DNA of 64,000 nt from Capra hircus. Taxonomy: Eukaryota > Chordata > Mammalia > Artiodactyla > Bovidae. Position 1 is the first letter of the stretch. Each line of letters starts with the position of its first letter. The DNA lies in contig NC_030817.1 in the NCBI RefSeq assembly GCF_001704415.2, positions 38,017,550-38,081,549 of the forward strand, read 5' to 3'. Shown here in pieces: positions 62,307-64,000 of the stretch. Both the position numbers and the translations under genes were made by a program. Below the pieces are notes generated by a model that did no database searches, was not told the origin of the DNA, and saw only the letters and a program-made list of their open reading frames with translations.

Positions 62307-64000
62307 GTTCAGTTGCTCAGTAGTGTCCGACTCTTTGCAACCCCATGGACTGAAGCAAGCCAGGCTTCCCTATTCACCAGAGACTCCCAGAGTTTACTCA
62401 AACTCATGTCCATTGAGCTGGTGATGCCGTATAACAATCTCCTCCTCTGTCATCCCCTTCTCCTTCCACCTTCAATCTTTCCTAGTATCGGGGTCTTTTC
62501 AAAAATGAGCCAGTTCTTCGCATCAGATGGCCAAAGTATTGGAGTTTCAGCTTCAGCATCAGTCCTTCCAATGAATATTCAGGAATGATTTCCTTTAGGA
62601 TGGACTGGTTGGATCTCCTTCCAGTCCAAGAGACTATCAAGAGTCTTCTCCAACACCACAGTTCAAAGGCATCAATTCTTTGGCATTCAGCTTTCTTTAT
62701 AGTCCAACTCTCACAGCCATACATGACTACTAGAAAAACCATAGCTTTGACTAGACGGACCTTTGTTGGCAAAGTAATGTCTTTGCTTTTTAATATGCTG
62801 TCTAGATTGGTCATAACTTTTCTTCCAAGGAGCAAGCATCTTTTAATTTCATGGCTGCAATCACCATCTGCAGTGATTTTGGAGCACAAAAAAATAAAGT
62901 CTGACATTGTTCCCACTGTTTCCCCATCTATTTGCCATGAAGTGATGGAACCAATGCCATAATCTTACTCTTCTGAATGTTGAGTTTTAAGCCAGCTTTT
63001 TCACTCTCCTCTTTCACTTTCATCAAGAGGCTCTTTAGTTCTTCTTCACTTTCTGCCATAAGGGTGGATATTGGAGGTTATTGATATTTCTCCCGGCAAT
63101 CTTGATTCCAGCTTGTGCTTCATCCAGCCCAGCATTTCTCATGATGTACTTTGCATATAAGTTAAATAAGCAGGGTGACAAAACACAGCCTTGACATGCT
63201 CCTTTTCCTATTTGGAACCAGTCTGTTGTTCCAGCTGTTGCCTCTTGACCTGCATACAGATTTCTCAAGAGGCAAGTCAGGTGGTCTGGTATTCCCATCT
63301 CTTACAGAATTTTCCACAGTTTATTGTGATCCACACAGTCAAAGGCTTCGGCATAGTCAATAAAGCAGAAGTTGATGTTTTTATGGAACTCTCTTGCTTT
63401 TTCGATGATCCAGCGAATATTGGCAATTTGATCTCTGGTTCCTCTGCCTTTTCTAAATCCAGCTTGAACATCTGGAAGTTCTTGGTTCACTTACTGTTGA
63501 AGCCTCGCTTGGAGAATTTTGAGCATTATTTTACTAGCATGTGAGATGAGTGCAATTGGTACTTTGAGCAATTGTAGTTTGAGGTGTGGTAGTTTGAGCA
63601 TTCTTTGGAATTGCCTTTCTTTGGGATTGAAATGAAAACTGACCTTTTCCAGTCCCGTGGCCACTGCTGAGTTTTCCAAATTTGTTGGCATATTGAGTGC
63701 AGCACTTTCACAGCATCATTTTTTAGGACTTGAAATAAAGTTCAGCTGGAATTCCATCACTTCCACAGTTTTGTTTTTAGTGATGCTCCCTACGGCCCAC
63801 TTTGCATTCCAGGATTTCGGGATCTAGGTGAGTGATCACACCATCATAATTGTCTGGGTCATGAAGATAGTTTTTGTATAGTTCTTCTGTGTATTCTTGC
63901 TACCTCTTCTTAATATCTTCTGCTTCCGTTAGGTCCTTAACATCTCTGTCCTTTATTGTGCCCATCTTTGCATGAAATATTCCCTTGGTATCTCTAACTT
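62307..64000 (-). repeat. BovB LINE, 1.7 kb to window edge, RT gene broken
   Basis: Reverse copy that continues past the window. On the minus strand it codes an RT N-terminal part (LPDVQAGFRKGRGTRDQIAN), motif A (CFIDYAEAFDCVDH), motif B (KGACQGCVLSPCLFNLYAK) and the C-terminus (62482-62916). About 10 nt are missing at the YxDD box near 63,066-63,070, and frameshifts lie near 63,490. Not functional. Confidence 0.95.

Overview
The window is mammalian nuclear DNA from a ruminant, most likely a bovid such as cattle. It carries one protein-coding gene with interrupted exons, and about forty copies of ruminant- or artiodactyl-type repeats: Bov-tA and Bov-A2 SINEs, CHR-type tRNA-derived SINEs, the RTE-type LINE BovB, L1 fragments, and one mariner resembling Hsmar1/BTMAR1. 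Nothing bacterial, viral or CRISPR-like is present. Repeat family names are assigned from memory of consensus sequences, not from a search.

Layout. Positions 1-44,180 are intergenic and repeat-dominated. I found no exon there that I could assign to a known gene. Points of interest are a 121-codon minus-strand frame at 326-691, a strong CTCF-type motif near 8.6 kb, a mariner at 29.5-31.5 kb with later insertions nested in it, a (GT)24 microsatellite at 34.2 kb, a 38-bp perfect palindrome at 36.5 kb, and a BovB fragment at 36.8-37.7 kb whose reading frame is still open for 293 codons. Positions 44,185 to about 60,025 hold the whole GATM gene on the minus strand. GATM is glycine amidinotransferase (AGAT), the mitochondrial first enzyme of creatine synthesis. 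All nine coding exons can be placed to the base. They join in frame to 1,272 nt (423 residues plus stop), and the catalytic Asp254, His303 and Cys407 are all present. The 3'UTR is about 0.94 kb and ends near an AATAAA. The 5' end lies in a CpG island with CCAAT, GC-box and TATA-like elements. Positions 60,250-64,000 are intergenic and end inside another BovB.

GATM works alone in this window. Its neighbours in other mammals (SLC28A2 on one side, SPATA5L1 on the other, from established synteny) are not seen here. The most useful second-look items are a possible frame-breaking cryptic exon in GATM intron 6, an unusually weak donor on intron 5, inverted SINE pairs inside introns 2 and 8, two BovB copies damaged at the same reverse-transcriptase motif, and the nested mariner locus. 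I did not find a convincing undescribed biological system.
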